A stretch of DNA of 64,000 nt from Chryseobacterium elymi (GTDB lineage: Bacteria > Bacteroidota > Bacteroidia > Flavobacteriales > Weeksellaceae): NCBI RefSeq assembly GCF_003385495.1, contig NZ_QNUH01000005.1, forward strand, positions 124,001-188,000, written 5' to 3'. Shown here one piece after another: positions 34,041-43,825 of the stretch; position 1 is the first letter of the stretch, and every line of letters begins with the position of its first letter. Under the pieces are notes generated by a model. The model ran no database searches, was not told the DNA's origin, and saw only the letters and a program-made list of their open reading frames with translations. Position numbers and translations under genes: made by a program.

Positions 34041-35399
34041 ATGGATTCTTTAATAGATAAGTATAATATTCCCGGACCGCGTTACACGTCTTATCCCACA
34101 GTTCCTTATTGGGACGAATCTACATTTTCTTCTGAAAAGTGGAGGGAGAGTGTGATCAGGTCATTTCATGAGAGCAATGCAGAGGAGGGAATTTCTATTT
34201 ATATTCATCTGCCCTTCTGCGAAGCATTGTGTACGTTCTGTGCATGCCACAAGCGTATTACAAAACAGCACAGCGTTGAAATTCCATATCTGGAAAGTGT
34301 TTTAAAGGAATGGAAGCTTTATCTGGAACTTTTTGAAGAAAGACCAAAGCTGAAAGAACTTCACCTTGGAGGCGGTACCCCTACATTTTTTTCGCCAAAA
34401 AATTTAAAAACCTTATTAGAAGGTATTTTTGAAACCGTAGAAATAGCAGAACATCCTGAATTTTCTTTTGAGGGACATCCGAATAATACAACAAGGGATC
34501 ACCTTCAGACTTTATACGATCTTGGCTTCAGGAGGGTAAGTTTTGGCGTTCAGGATTATGATCCTAAAGTTCAAAAGGCCATCAACAGAATACAATCCTT
34601 TGAAAATGTAAAAAATGTAACAGAATGGGCTAAGGAAATCGGTTACAGAGGAATTAGTCATGATTTGGTTTTCGGACTTCCACACCAGAGTTGGGATGCT
34701 ATGGAGCATACCATCAGAAAAACAATGGAGCTGAAGCCGGACAGGCTTGCATTCTATTCTTACGCACACGTTCCGTGGGTAAAAGGGGTAGGACAGAGAG
34801 GATTTGATGAAAATGATCTCCCAACGGGCGAAGAAAAACGCCGTTTATATGAAGACGGGAAAAAACTGCTTGAGAATTTAGGATACATAGAAGTGGGAAT
34901 GGATCATTTTTCTCTTGAACATGATGACCTGTACCAATCCCTGATTCATAAAAAGCTTCACAGAAACTTTATGGGCTATACTTCAAGCAACACCCAGCTG
35001 ATGGTAGGTCTTGGAATGTCTGCCATTTCAGATTCCTGGTATGCTTTTGCCCAGAATGTAAAAACGGTGGAAGAATACCAGAAGATTATCGAAGAAGGTA
35101 AAATTCCAGTGGTAAAAGGTCATATTCTGGACGAAGAAGATCTTACCGTAAGAAGGCATATCCTGAATCTGATGTGTCAGCTTGAAACGACATTTACTGA
35201 TAAAAATTCTTTCCCGGAACTGGAAAATGCGTTTGAAATGCTGAAAGAAATGGAAAGAGATGAATTGGTGGAGATCTACGACAGTCAAATCAAGATTACA
35301 GAAAAAGGAAGAGCGTTTACGAGAAATGTTGCAATGGTTTTCGATCTCAGAATGATGAGGAATAAACCTGAAACGAGAATTTTTTCTATGACGATATAA
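34041..35399 (+). CDS. hemN: Oxygen-independent coproporphyrinogen III oxidase
   Basis: HemN is a radical-SAM enzyme that decarboxylates coproporphyrinogen III to protoporphyrinogen IX without oxygen, in heme synthesis. The 452-residue length is normal. The [4Fe-4S] cysteines are Cys60, Cys64 and Cys67 in FCEALCTFC, with Cys69 next, as in E. coli HemN (62, 66, 69). GGGTPTF and the C-terminal HemN domain are present. The opening IPGPRYTSYPTVPYW is also typical of true HemN rather than HemW. It is transcribed alone; a leader hairpin may regulate it. Confidence 0.95.
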   Translation: MDSLIDKYNIPGPRYTSYPTVPYWDESTFSSEKWRESVIRSFHESNAEEGISIYIHLPFCEALCTFCACHKRITKQHSVEIPYLESVLKEWKLYLELFEERPKLKELHLGGGTPTFFSPKNLKTLLEGIFETVEIAEHPEFSFEGHPNNTTRDHLQTLYDLGFRRVSFGVQDYDPKVQKAINRIQSFENVKNVTEWAKEIGYRGISHDLVFGLPHQSWDAMEHTIRKTMELKPDRLAFYSYAHVPWVKGVGQRGFDENDLPTGEEKRRLYEDGKKLLENLGYIEVGMDHFSLEHDDLYQSLIHKKLHRNFMGYTSSNTQLMVGLGMSAISDSWYAFAQNVKTVEEYQKIIEEGKIPVVKGHILDEEDLTVRRHILNLMCQLETTFTDKNSFPELENAFEMLKEMERDELVEIYDSQIKITEKGRAFTRNVAMVFDLRMMRNKPETRIFSMTI

Positions 35400-35401
35400 A
35401 A

Positions 35402-35432
35402 CAAAAGCGGTTCCCATCAGAACCGCTTTTTT
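35402..35432. terminator. Terminator between hemN and the convergent sugar dehydrogenase gene
   Basis: AAAAGCGGTTC and GAACCGCTTTT form a perfect 11-bp stem followed by T; the upstream A-rich side could work for the opposite strand. Confidence 0.8.
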
Positions 35433-35450
35433 ATTGAAGTAAAATTGCTG

Positions 35451-36821
35451 TCATTTAATAATAAGTTTCTGGCTGTAAGATTTCACATCTCCCGATTTGA
35501 TGATCAGGTAATAAGCTCCGGAAGGAATTCCTGTAATATCAACGCTGCCGTCATTTTCAATTTTTGCTTTCTCCAGAACTATTTTTCCTTCCGTACTGAT
35601 AAGATCTGCAGTACTTTTCATATCTGCCAGACCTTCAATGAATACCTTTTCGGAAGCAGGATTGGGATGGACGTATATGGAAGTTAAGCGGTCTGTTTCA
35701 TATGTTGCCAGCGCTCCGGTTGTAATTTTAAATATTTTCCCGCTGTTTACCGCTGCCACAAACAATTCTTTCTGAGAATTCTGTCCAAAAGTAGAAAAAT
35801 TGTTACCTGTACTTGCAGAATTCCACACAATGGAATTATCCGGATTCATAATTCCGATCTGTGAAGAACAGTAATCTGCAAAGAAGTATTTCCCCTGAAG
35901 TGCGGGATACTGACTTCCTCTGTAAACATATCCTCCGGTTATGGAGCATTTTCCTCCTGAATGATCATACACAGCAACCGGGAACGTCATCGTGGACATG
36001 GGGGCACATCCTGTTGTATTGTAGGCATTATTGCCTTCATAACATCGCCATCCGTAATTGATTCCGGCTTGGGTAACAGGCATTTTATTGATCTCCTCGA
36101 TGGCCCCTTGGCCTACATCAGCGATCATTACATTTCCTGTATCAGTATCAAACGAAAATTTCCAGGCATTTCTAAGTCCATAGGCCCAGATCTCATCAGC
36201 CCCGGTTACTGAAGTTCCTGCAAAAGGATTTCCGGGTGGAATATTATACGGTTCTGTAGCATTCACATCTATCCTTAACATTTTTCCCAGAAGTGAATTT
36301 ATATTTTGGGAATTGTTATTAGGATCTCCACCGCTTCCGCCATCTCCTGTAACGATCCAAAGATTTCCGTCGGAAGCAAAATGAATGCTTCCTCCGTTAT
36401 GATTGGCAAACGGTTTAGGGATATTCAGGAGGATTTTTTCAGAAACAGGATCTGCAACGTCAGGATTGGCAGAACTCACAGAATATCTTGCTACAATGAT
36501 ATTTCCGGCGGTATTGTTATAATACACAAAGAAATATCCGTTGGTTGCGTACTGGGGATGAAATGCAAGGCCAAGAAGGCCTCTTTCTCCTCCGTAAAGA
36601 ACTTTAGAGCTGATATTCAAAAAATCAGCACTGTTGATCATTCCGTTAGGCTGAACGATCTTGATGATCCCATTCTGCTGTACAACGAAAAGGCGGGTGT
36701 CATTGGCATTTGTAATTTCAACGGGGCTGGTGAGCCCTGACGCAAATTCTACTAAATTAATGTTTTGAGAATTAACGATTAAAGAAGAAAAAACGCCTAG
36801 TGTAAAAAATAGTTTTTTCAT
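35451..36821 (-). CDS. PQQ-type sugar dehydrogenase (glucose/sorbosone) with T9SS sorting domain
   Basis: The 456-residue protein has a signal peptide (MKKLFFTLGVFSSLIVNSQ) and a glucose/sorbosone dehydrogenase beta-propeller. Supporting motifs are RGLLGLAFHPQY, NHNGGSIHFASDG, VTGDGGSGGDPNN and GLRNAWKFSFD, which in the family line the PQQ and calcium sites. The last 75 residues (YVHPNPASEKVFIEG to YSQKLIIK) are a type A T9SS domain, so it is released or displayed outside. It should oxidise sugars with PQQ. No PQQ synthesis genes are seen nearby, so the cofactor may come from the environment. Confidence 0.9.
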   Translation of the reverse strand: MKKLFFTLGVFSSLIVNSQNINLVEFASGLTSPVEITNANDTRLFVVQQNGIIKIVQPNGMINSADFLNISSKVLYGGERGLLGLAFHPQYATNGYFFVYYNNTAGNIIVARYSVSSANPDVADPVSEKILLNIPKPFANHNGGSIHFASDGNLWIVTGDGGSGGDPNNNSQNINSLLGKMLRIDVNATEPYNIPPGNPFAGTSVTGADEIWAYGLRNAWKFSFDTDTGNVMIADVGQGAIEEINKMPVTQAGINYGWRCYEGNNAYNTTGCAPMSTMTFPVAVYDHSGGKCSITGGYVYRGSQYPALQGKYFFADYCSSQIGIMNPDNSIVWNSASTGNNFSTFGQNSQKELFVAAVNSGKIFKITTGALATYETDRLTSIYVHPNPASEKVFIEGLADMKSTADLISTEGKIVLEKAKIENDGSVDITGIPSGAYYLIIKSGDVKSYSQKLIIK

Positions 36822-37002
36822 AATATTTTGATATTTAGTGTATTGATAAGTGAATGAAAATTTTATACCAATCGGAATTTGAAAATTTCATTACGATAAG
36901 GAAGAAAAATTATTAAATCTTAAATAGAAGTTAAAACCCGGATATATCTGAAAATAAACCGTTTCTGCTGTTAAAAAATTCATAAAATAATAATAAAATC
37001 AT

Positions 37003-37010
37003 TATATTTG
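37003..37010 (+). promoter_or_regulatory. -7 promoter element for secDF
   Basis: TATATTTG fits TAnnTTTG, 29 bases before the secDF ATG. No clear TTG element lies at the expected distance. Confidence 0.5.
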
Positions 37011-37039
37011 CCGACTTAATTTAACGTAGTTATAACAAA

Positions 37040-39949
37040 ATGCAAGGAAAAGGACTTATTACAATTGTTGCTATTGTACTAGGGTTAATTTGCTTAAATG
37101 AGCTATTACCAACTTGGTACGCCAGCAAAATTGAAAGGCAGGCGACTGCTGTTGCAGGAGACAATCCAGAAAAGTATCAGAAAGAAATTACAAGACTTTC
37201 TAAGGATACTTTGAACCTGGGATTCACAAAACTTTATTACACTAAAGCCAAAGACAAGGAAATGAAACTTGGTCTTGACTTGAAAGGTGGGATCAACGTT
37301 CTTTTGGAAATCAACCAAAGAGATCTGGTGAATGATTTAACCAATTATTCTACCAATCCTGTCCTTATTGAGGCTTTAAACAAGACGGATGAAGTTCAGA
37401 AGAATTCTACAAAATCTTACATCGATAATTTCTTCGATCAGTTTGAAGCGATCAACAAAGCAAAAGGGACCAATCTTAAGCTTGCAGATACTGAACTTTT
37501 CGGGAATACCAATTTATCGGAGATCAAGTACAATACGACTGATGATCAGGTAAAAAGTATTATTAAAAGAAGAATTGACCTTTCTGTAGGTACTGCTTTC
37601 GAAGTAATCAGAACCAGAATCGATAAAATGGGTGCCGTGCAGCCAAACGTTCAGAGAGTACCGGGTACGGCAAGAATTTCTGTTGAAATGCCTGGTATGA
37701 AAGATATCGACAAAGTGAAGAAAATGCTTCAGACTTCCGCAAAACTACAGTTCTGGGAAGTACAGCAGGTTCCTGAAATAGCACCATATTTCCAGACATT
37801 GGCTACAATGGTGGCTATAAAAGGTGATTCTATGGGGGTTGCGAAGAATACCAACTTCATGAGCCTTTTAAACCTTGACAAATTAAGATCAAATGGTGTT
37901 GCAAGCGTGAAACTTTCAGATACTGCTGTGATAAATAAAATTTTAAGCAGCAAAGTTGGTCAGTCATTACGTCCATCCAACATTAAATATACCCAGTTCA
38001 TGTGGGGTTACAAACCTGAAGCTACAGATGCAGAAAGTTTAGTATTGTATGCGATCAGAGGTAATATCAACCAAAAAGCTCCGGTAGACGGTGCTGTTGA
38101 GACGGCGAGCATTGGCTACGATGAGCTAAGCAGAGTGGTCGTAGATATGCAGATGGATTCTAAAGGGGCTAAAGAATGGAAAACATTAACTGAGAAAAAC
38201 GTTGGTAGACCGGTAGCGGTAACATTGGATGGCAGAGTATATACTGCTCCAAATGTTGTGAACGCTATTCCTAACGGTAGAACACAGATCTCAGGTAACT
38301 TCTCTCAGGACGAAGCTAAAGAACTGGTAGACGTTTTAGGAGCCGGTAAATTACCGGCGGGTGCAAAAGTAGTTCAGGCTACAGTAGTAGGACCTTCATT
38401 AGGACAGGAATCTATTAATGCTGGAGTTATCTCATTTGCTATCGCATTCCTTATCATTATTATTTATATCATTTTCTATTATGGTGGTGCAGGTGTATAC
38501 GCTGTAATTGCAATGATCATCAACTTATTCTATATTTTCGGAATTATGGATTCCGGAGACTTTACATTGACACTTCCTGGTATCGCGGGTATCGTTCTTA
38601 CGATGGCGATGGCAGTCGATACGAATGTAATTATTTACGAAAGAACCAAAGAAGAATTATTTGCAGGAAAAAGCATTCTGGAAGCTTATAAAGACGGTTT
38701 TAAACATGCATTAAGTGCGATCATTGATGGTCATTTAACAACATTACTGACGGCTGGTGTACTTTTCTTATTCGGAACGGGTCCTATCAAAGGATTTGCA
38801 CTGACTTTAGGAATTGGTATTTTAATGACATTCTTTACTTCTGTATTGCTTTCCAGGGTAATGATCTTCACAAGATTAAATAAAGGAAAACATCTTTCTG
38901 TCTGGACTGCTCCAACGAAGAACCTATTCAGAAATACCTGGATCGATTTTATCGGAAAGAGAAAATATGCCTATGTCATTTCCGGGATTTTGACGTTAGT
39001 TTGTATCGCATCTATTGCTATGAACGGTTTCAAATATGGAATTGATTTTACAGGAGGTAGAAATTATGTGGTTAGATTTGATAAAGATGTTAATGCTGAG
39101 GATATCGAAAAAAACTTAGTAAAAGTATTCAAAACAGAAGACGGTAAGAACTCTTCTGTTGAAGCTAAAACATTCGGTAACACCAGACAGTTGAAAATCA
39201 CTACAGATTATCTTATCAATGATGAATCTTTAAAAGCTGACCAGACTGTAGAACAAAAATTATACGAAGGATTAAAGACCAGCTTACCTGCCAATACTAC
39301 ACTGCGTGATTTCAAATCTGCAGATAAAGAACAAGCGGGAATCATTTCTTCTGAAAAAGTAGGACCTACGGTAGCAGATGATATCAAAACTCACGGTATG
39401 CTTGCTGTAGCAGCAGCTTTAGCAGGGATCTTTATCTATATCTTGTTAAGATTTAGAAGATGGCAATTTTCACTGGGAGCTGTTGTGTCTCTATTCCATG
39501 ATGCAATCATTATTTTAGGGACGTATTCATTGCTTCATAAATTCATGCCGTTTAATATGGAGATCAATCAGGATTTCGTTGCAGCAATTCTTACGGTATT
39601 AGGATACTCAATCAATGATACCGTTATTATATTCGATAGAATTAGAGAGTATCTAAGAGAGAAGAAAGCTTTAACATTGGCTGGATTATTTGATGACTCT
39701 ATCTCAAGTACATTAGGCAGAACATTCAACACTTCATTTACAACCATCCTTGTAATTTTAGCAATCTTTATTTTTGGTGGAGAAAACCTGAGAGGATTTA
39801 TGTTTGCCATGTTAATAGGTATCGGATTTGGAACTTATTCGTCTATCTTTGTTGCATCGGCAATCGCTTATGATTTCCTTAAGAAAGGAAAAGAAGAAGA
39901 GGTACACGGTAAATCCACTTCCAGCAAAGAAGTGCTTGCTTCAAAATAA
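37040..39949 (+). CDS. secDF: Fused protein translocase subunit SecDF
   Basis: SecDF uses the proton gradient to pull exported proteins through SecYEG. SecD and SecF are joined in one 969-residue chain, as is usual in Bacteroidota. The SecD half (about 1-620) has DLKGGINVLLEI near residue 79, a large periplasmic P1 region and GIVLTMAMAVDTNVIIYER. The SecF half (about 635-950) has GIDFTGGRNYVVRF and GYSINDTVIIFDRIRE. About 12 membrane helices are visible. It stands alone with its own promoter and terminator; the many T9SS and lipoprotein genes here need Sec export. Confidence 0.96.
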   Translation: MQGKGLITIVAIVLGLICLNELLPTWYASKIERQATAVAGDNPEKYQKEITRLSKDTLNLGFTKLYYTKAKDKEMKLGLDLKGGINVLLEINQRDLVNDLTNYSTNPVLIEALNKTDEVQKNSTKSYIDNFFDQFEAINKAKGTNLKLADTELFGNTNLSEIKYNTTDDQVKSIIKRRIDLSVGTAFEVIRTRIDKMGAVQPNVQRVPGTARISVEMPGMKDIDKVKKMLQTSAKLQFWEVQQVPEIAPYFQTLATMVAIKGDSMGVAKNTNFMSLLNLDKLRSNGVASVKLSDTAVINKILSSKVGQSLRPSNIKYTQFMWGYKPEATDAESLVLYAIRGNINQKAPVDGAVETASIGYDELSRVVVDMQMDSKGAKEWKTLTEKNVGRPVAVTLDGRVYTAPNVVNAIPNGRTQISGNFSQDEAKELVDVLGAGKLPAGAKVVQATVVGPSLGQESINAGVISFAIAFLIIIIYIIFYYGGAGVYAVIAMIINLFYIFGIMDSGDFTLTLPGIAGIVLTMAMAVDTNVIIYERTKEELFAGKSILEAYKDGFKHALSAIIDGHLTTLLTAGVLFLFGTGPIKGFALTLGIGILMTFFTSVLLSRVMIFTRLNKGKHLSVWTAPTKNLFRNTWIDFIGKRKYAYVISGILTLVCIASIAMNGFKYGIDFTGGRNYVVRFDKDVNAEDIEKNLVKVFKTEDGKNSSVEAKTFGNTRQLKITTDYLINDESLKADQTVEQKLYEGLKTSLPANTTLRDFKSADKEQAGIISSEKVGPTVADDIKTHGMLAVAAALAGIFIYILLRFRRWQFSLGAVVSLFHDAIIILGTYSLLHKFMPFNMEINQDFVAAILTVLGYSINDTVIIFDRIREYLREKKALTLAGLFDDSISSTLGRTFNTSFTTILVILAIFIFGGENLRGFMFAMLIGIGFGTYSSIFVASAIAYDFLKKGKEEEVHGKSTSSKEVLASK

Positions 39950-39970
39950 TATCAACTACAATAAATAAGT

Positions 39971-40001
39971 AAAGACCGTTTCGAAAGAAGCGGTCTTTTT
40001 G
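39971..40001 (+). terminator. Intrinsic terminator after secDF
   Basis: AAAGACCG and CGGTCTTT pair around TTTCGAAAGAAG, followed by five T. Confidence 0.75.
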
Positions 40002-40182
40002 TCTGAATTATACAGAACGGATTGAGGTTAGCCTGTAATTTAGGATTTCAATTTAATATTTAAAATTCAAGGTTAAAATTGATATTTGTATAACCCGCAT
40101 TTGAAGTGTGGCATCTAAAATCTTGACTCTTGATCTTGGCTGTTCCTCCACAATTTAGAACCATTATATTTCCAGATTTCAT

Positions 40183-40190
40183 TATTTTTG
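40183..40190 (+). promoter_or_regulatory. -7 promoter element directly before the MFS gene
   Basis: TATTTTTG fits TAnnTTTG and ends seven bases before the ATG at 40198. Transcription would start on the ATG itself, giving a leaderless mRNA. Confidence 0.5.
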
Positions 40191-40197
40191 CAGCATT

Positions 40198-41433
40198 ATG
40201 GAAAATTCAAGGAAAAAAGCAGCTATCGGCTTTATATTTATTACTCTGCTCATTGACATTACTGGATGGGGAATCATTATTCCGGTAGTTCCCAAATTAA
40301 TTGAGGAACTTATTCATGCCGATATCAGTGAAGCAGCAAAATATGGTGGCTGGCTTGGTTTTGCCTATGCATTTACCCAGTTTATCTTTTCTCCGGTGGT
40401 AGGAAATCTAAGTGACAAATACGGAAGGAGACCTATTATACTGATCTCTCTCTTTGGATTTGCCGTAGATTATATTTTTCTTGCTCTTGCACCCACAATC
40501 TGGTGGCTTTTCCTGGGGCGGGTTATTGCCGGAGTCACGGGGGCCAGTGTAACAACGGCTAGTGCCTATATTGCTGATATTTCTACAGACGAAGATAGAG
40601 CGAAAAATTTCGGTCTTATCGGGGCTGCATTTGGCTTGGGGTTTATTATTGGCCCTGTATTGGGAGGAGTTCTGGGACATTATGGTGCCAGAGTGCCCTT
40701 CTATGCAGCGGCAGGTTTATGTCTTTTAAATTTCCTTTACGGTTATTTCGTTCTTCCTGAAAGTTTAGATAAAGATAAGAGAAGAGAATTCGACTGGAAG
40801 CGTGCAAATCCTGTTGGTTCATTTAAGTTTTTAGGGAAGCACCCGGAAATTTCAGGATTGATATTTGCCCTGATTTTAATCTATATTGCAGGACATGCTG
40901 TGCAGAGCAACTGGAGTTTTTTCACCATGTATAAATTTAGCTGGACAGAAAGAATGGTTGGGATTTCATTAGGAGTTGTAGGACTTTTAGTTGGTTTAGT
41001 TCAGGGTGTTCTTATACGCTGGACAACTCCCAGACTTGGCGAGGAAAAAAGTATCTATTACGGATTAGCACTGTATGCATTAGGGATGCTATTGTTTGCG
41101 TTTGCTACAGAAGGTTGGATGATGTTTGCGTTTTTGGTTCCTTACTGTTTGGGAGGAATCTGTGGGCCGGCGTTGCAGTCAGTGATTACGAAAAGCGTTC
41201 CTTCCAACGAGCAGGGAGAGCTTCAGGGAGCATTAACCAGTTTGATGAGTGCCACTTCCATCATAGGACCGCCGTTGATGACCAACCTGTTTTATTTCTT
41301 TACCCACGATGAAGCCCCATTTGAATTTTCAGGAGCACCATTCTTCCTGGCATTTATTTTAATGGCGATAAGTGTGATAATGACCTATTATGCTTTTCAG
41401 AAAAAAGATAAAAAGCTGATCAAAAAATTGTAA
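40198..41433 (+). CDS. MFS transporter, TCR/Tet-like drug efflux family
   Basis: The 411-residue protein has twelve predicted helices and MFS motif A in [14 protein letters not shown] near residue 66. [18 protein letters not shown] near residue 21 and [17 protein letters not shown] near residue 113 are typical of the TetA-type tetracycline efflux subfamily. Chromosomal flavobacterial members are usually of unknown substrate, so resistance cannot be claimed. Transcription appears leaderless. The AraC regulator lies 47 bases downstream on the same strand. Confidence 0.88.
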   Translation: MENSRKKAAIGFIFITLLIDITGWGIIIPVVPKLIEELIHADISEAAKYGGWLGFAYAFTQFIFSPVVGNLSDKYGRRPIILISLFGFAVDYIFLALAPTIWWLFLGRVIAGVTGASVTTASAYIADISTDEDRAKNFGLIGAAFGLGFIIGPVLGGVLGHYGARVPFYAAAGLCLLNFLYGYFVLPESLDKDKRREFDWKRANPVGSFKFLGKHPEISGLIFALILIYIAGHAVQSNWSFFTMYKFSWTERMVGISLGVVGLLVGLVQGVLIRWTTPRLGEEKSIYYGLALYALGMLLFAFATEGWMMFAFLVPYCLGGICGPALQSVITKSVPSNEQGELQGALTSLMSATSIIGPPLMTNLFYFFTHDEAPFEFSGAPFFLAFILMAISVIMTYYAFQKKDKKLIKKL

Positions 41434-41480
41434 TTAGAAGGAGCTTAAAGATTGAAATTGTTTTAAATTAAATAGATCGT

Positions 41481-42380
41481 ATGGGTCGTATTCCTCAATA
41501 TAAGCCCGATGACTTTAATCCGATCCTTGATATAGATTGGACCGAGAAAAGTGCAGCAAAAAAAGATCTGAATGAATTTTTTATAGAACCGCTTCACGTC
41601 CTCAAAGATGCTAAAACCCCTTCTCTGCCGCACAGGAAAACAGTCAATGATTTTATATTCATCAGGAAAGGGAGTATAGAAAAAATGGTATGTTCCAGCC
41701 TGTATGGAGTGCAGGAAGGAATGATCATGCTTCTCCCACCACATAAAATCCGGACATTCATCAATAATACACCTGATGTAGAAGGATTTTACTGCCACTT
41801 TTCCAATGAATTCATTGCCGATGGCCCTGGTCTGAAATACTTACAGGATATCCTGCATCATGCTGATATTATTTACAATCCGACCCTTTTTCTTGATGAT
41901 GAACATCGGGAGAGGATCTTTCTTGTCCTTCAGCAGATGGAGGCCCTTTATCATCAAAATCAAAGCTTAGATCTTATCCGGCTGTATCTTTTTACCTTAT
42001 TGGGAGAGATCCGGCATTTTATAGAGAAGCTTCCACTTCCAAATCTTTCTGTTAGTGAAACATTGGTATTCCGTTTCCGGAAGCTGATCACCAGCCAGAT
42101 CCAAAACCTGCATTCAGTGAAAGAATTTGCTGATCTGCTCAGTGTTTCACCCAATCATTTAAACAAATCTGTAAAAAATGCTACGGGTAAAACAGCCTCA
42201 GAAATTATCAATGAATCTTTATTGATGGAAGCCAAAGCCCTTCTTTCGCTATCTCATCTTTCTGTTTCAGAAATTGCCTTTGCATTGGGAGTAGACGATG
42301 TTTCCTATTTTTCCCGCTTTTTCAAAAAGCATAGTGGTGTAAGCCCTTCGGATTATCGTAAAGGGATTGATTTGTCCTAA
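41481..42380 (+). CDS. AraC-family transcriptional regulator
   Basis: The 299-residue protein has an N-terminal sensor region of about 190 residues and a C-terminal AraC DNA-binding domain (about 205-295) with two helix-turn-helices: VKEFADLLSVSPNHLNKSVK and the motif SVSEIAFALGVDDVSYFSRFF near residue 266. The effector is unknown. A putative outer-membrane barrel and a DoxX gene follow on the same strand with gaps of 75 and 72 bases. This suggests the regulator controls them, and possibly the MFS pump upstream. Confidence 0.9.
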   Translation: MGRIPQYKPDDFNPILDIDWTEKSAAKKDLNEFFIEPLHVLKDAKTPSLPHRKTVNDFIFIRKGSIEKMVCSSLYGVQEGMIMLLPPHKIRTFINNTPDVEGFYCHFSNEFIADGPGLKYLQDILHHADIIYNPTLFLDDEHRERIFLVLQQMEALYHQNQSLDLIRLYLFTLLGEIRHFIEKLPLPNLSVSETLVFRFRKLITSQIQNLHSVKEFADLLSVSPNHLNKSVKNATGKTASEIINESLLMEAKALLSLSHLSVSEIAFALGVDDVSYFSRFFKKHSGVSPSDYRKGIDLS

Positions 42381-42455
42381 TAATAGATTTGTCTGTTCTA
42401 ACCATATTCTATTTTATTTCAGAATTTTGCTGGTATAATTGATGACGGATAAAAC

Positions 42456-43112
42456 ATGAAAAAAATACTATTTCTAACAGCCGGTTTAGCTCCCTTACTG
42501 TTCTGTTCTCAAAATAATATCCAGCTCTCAAATCCACCTGTTATATTTGAAGCTTTAGCCGGAAACAAAGGATTTGCTTCCCAGATGACAGTGAATAAAG
42601 CATTTGAAGGTAGCAAAAGACTGGAGTTCTTCAGTGTGGCCAATATCTCCTCGAAATGGTCGGAGGATAATTCTAAAGATGCCATGATCCAGGCTAACAT
42701 TACCTTTGAGATCATCAAAAACATCCGTTTACTGGGCGGTTCTCATTATACACCTGCAACAGGTCTGCGTCCTACTGCCGGATTTATGTATTCCCGGAAT
42801 TTTAATGATTTCTTATTGGTGGTTAATCCAAGATTTATTGGCTTTTCCAAAAGCAGTATTGCCGAAGGTTTTGTTATGATAGAGTACAAACCTAAAATCA
42901 GTGAAAACTGGAACGGATACTCAAGAATTCAGGGATTGTATTCCGAAACCATAAAAGACGGAGAACATGCCCGCAGCTATCTGATGCTCAGACTTGGGGT
43001 AAGCTATAAGTTGATCACTTTTGGTGCAGGCGCCAACTTTGACACTTACGGACCTTTTAAAGAAAGTAAGCAGAATTACGGGGTATTTGCTGCTGCCAGA
43101 TTATTTAACTAA
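42456..43112 (+). CDS. Exported hypothetical protein, probable outer-membrane barrel
   Basis: The 218-residue protein has a signal peptide (MKKILFLTAGLAPLLFCSQ) and alternating strands ending in a terminal aromatic (AARLFN), typical of a small outer-membrane beta-barrel. No lipobox or enzyme motif is seen. It lies between an AraC regulator and DoxX, so the three may respond to one signal. I cannot assign a substrate. Confidence 0.72.
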   Translation: MKKILFLTAGLAPLLFCSQNNIQLSNPPVIFEALAGNKGFASQMTVNKAFEGSKRLEFFSVANISSKWSEDNSKDAMIQANITFEIIKNIRLLGGSHYTPATGLRPTAGFMYSRNFNDFLLVVNPRFIGFSKSSIAEGFVMIEYKPKISENWNGYSRIQGLYSETIKDGEHARSYLMLRLGVSYKLITFGAGANFDTYGPFKESKQNYGVFAAARLFN

Positions 43113-43184
43113 AAATATAAAGCTTACTATTTTATACAATTAAACCTGTTGAAACTTATCAAACAATTTATTTAATCCTTTATT

Positions 43185-43664
43185 ATGAAACATTTATTTT
43201 TTAAAACGAATGAAACATGGACCGGAACTTTTCTCAGATGGACATTAAGCATTGTTTTTATCCCGCATGGCCTGCAGAAGACATTCGGACTCTTTGGTGG
43301 AATGGGATTTACCAAAACCATGGACCTTTTTATACATGATCTTAATCTGCCTTTTATTGCTGCGTTTACAGTAATAATGGTTGAGTTTTTAGGATCATTT
43401 CTTCTGCTCTTGGGGTTAGGTACAAGATTTTGGGCGTTGTCATTTATCGGATTAATGACAGGAATTATGCTGACGGCTCATGTGGAGAACGGTTTCTTTA
43501 TGAACTGGTTCGGAACTCAGAAAGGAGAGGGCTGCCAGTTTGATATTCTAGTCATTGGAATTGCTTTAGCCTTACTGTTTGAGGGTGCTGGAAAATTATC
43601 AATGGACGGATGGATATTTAACAGACGTAATAATTTAACGGATCAATCAAAAACAGAGGCGTAA
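43185..43664 (+). CDS. DoxX-family membrane protein
   Basis: The 159-residue protein has four hydrophobic helices and the DoxX-family opening FLRWTLSIVFIPHGLQKTFG. DoxX proteins are small inner-membrane proteins linked in other bacteria to redox stress, thiosulfate oxidation or quinone reactions; the role here is open. It ends the AraC-barrel-DoxX set. The gap of 161 bases after it is a low-complexity word array. Confidence 0.88.
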   Translation: MKHLFFKTNETWTGTFLRWTLSIVFIPHGLQKTFGLFGGMGFTKTMDLFIHDLNLPFIAAFTVIMVEFLGSFLLLLGLGTRFWALSFIGLMTGIMLTAHVENGFFMNWFGTQKGEGCQFDILVIGIALALLFEGAGKLSMDGWIFNRRNNLTDQSKTEA

Positions 43665-43695
43665 ATCAAAAACGTTTAAGAACAGTACAAAGCAA

Positions 43696-43760
43696 AAATG
43701 CTCAAACCCACAGACTCAAACCCCAAATTCTGCAACTTGAAACCTAAAAACGTCCAAAAT
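43696..43760. repeat. Low-complexity word array before tatA
   Basis: The sequence repeats words such as CTCAAACC, GACTCAAACC and AACTTGAAACC without coding potential. A similar composition occurs at 12961-13045. Confidence 0.45.
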
Positions 43761-43825
43761 CTTAAAATTTGTTTAAAATTTTAGTTTCCTATAAATAAAT
43801 GTATAAACTTTCGTAATTTTACAAC

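Noticed and set aside
36306-36740. 144-codon plus-strand frame opposite the sugar dehydrogenase
   Set aside because: The minus-strand gene has PQQ-dehydrogenase motifs and a T9SS domain; this frame has none.
40198-41433. Calling the MFS gene a tetracycline resistance gene
   Set aside because: Only subfamily resemblance is visible; chromosomal members often have other substrates.
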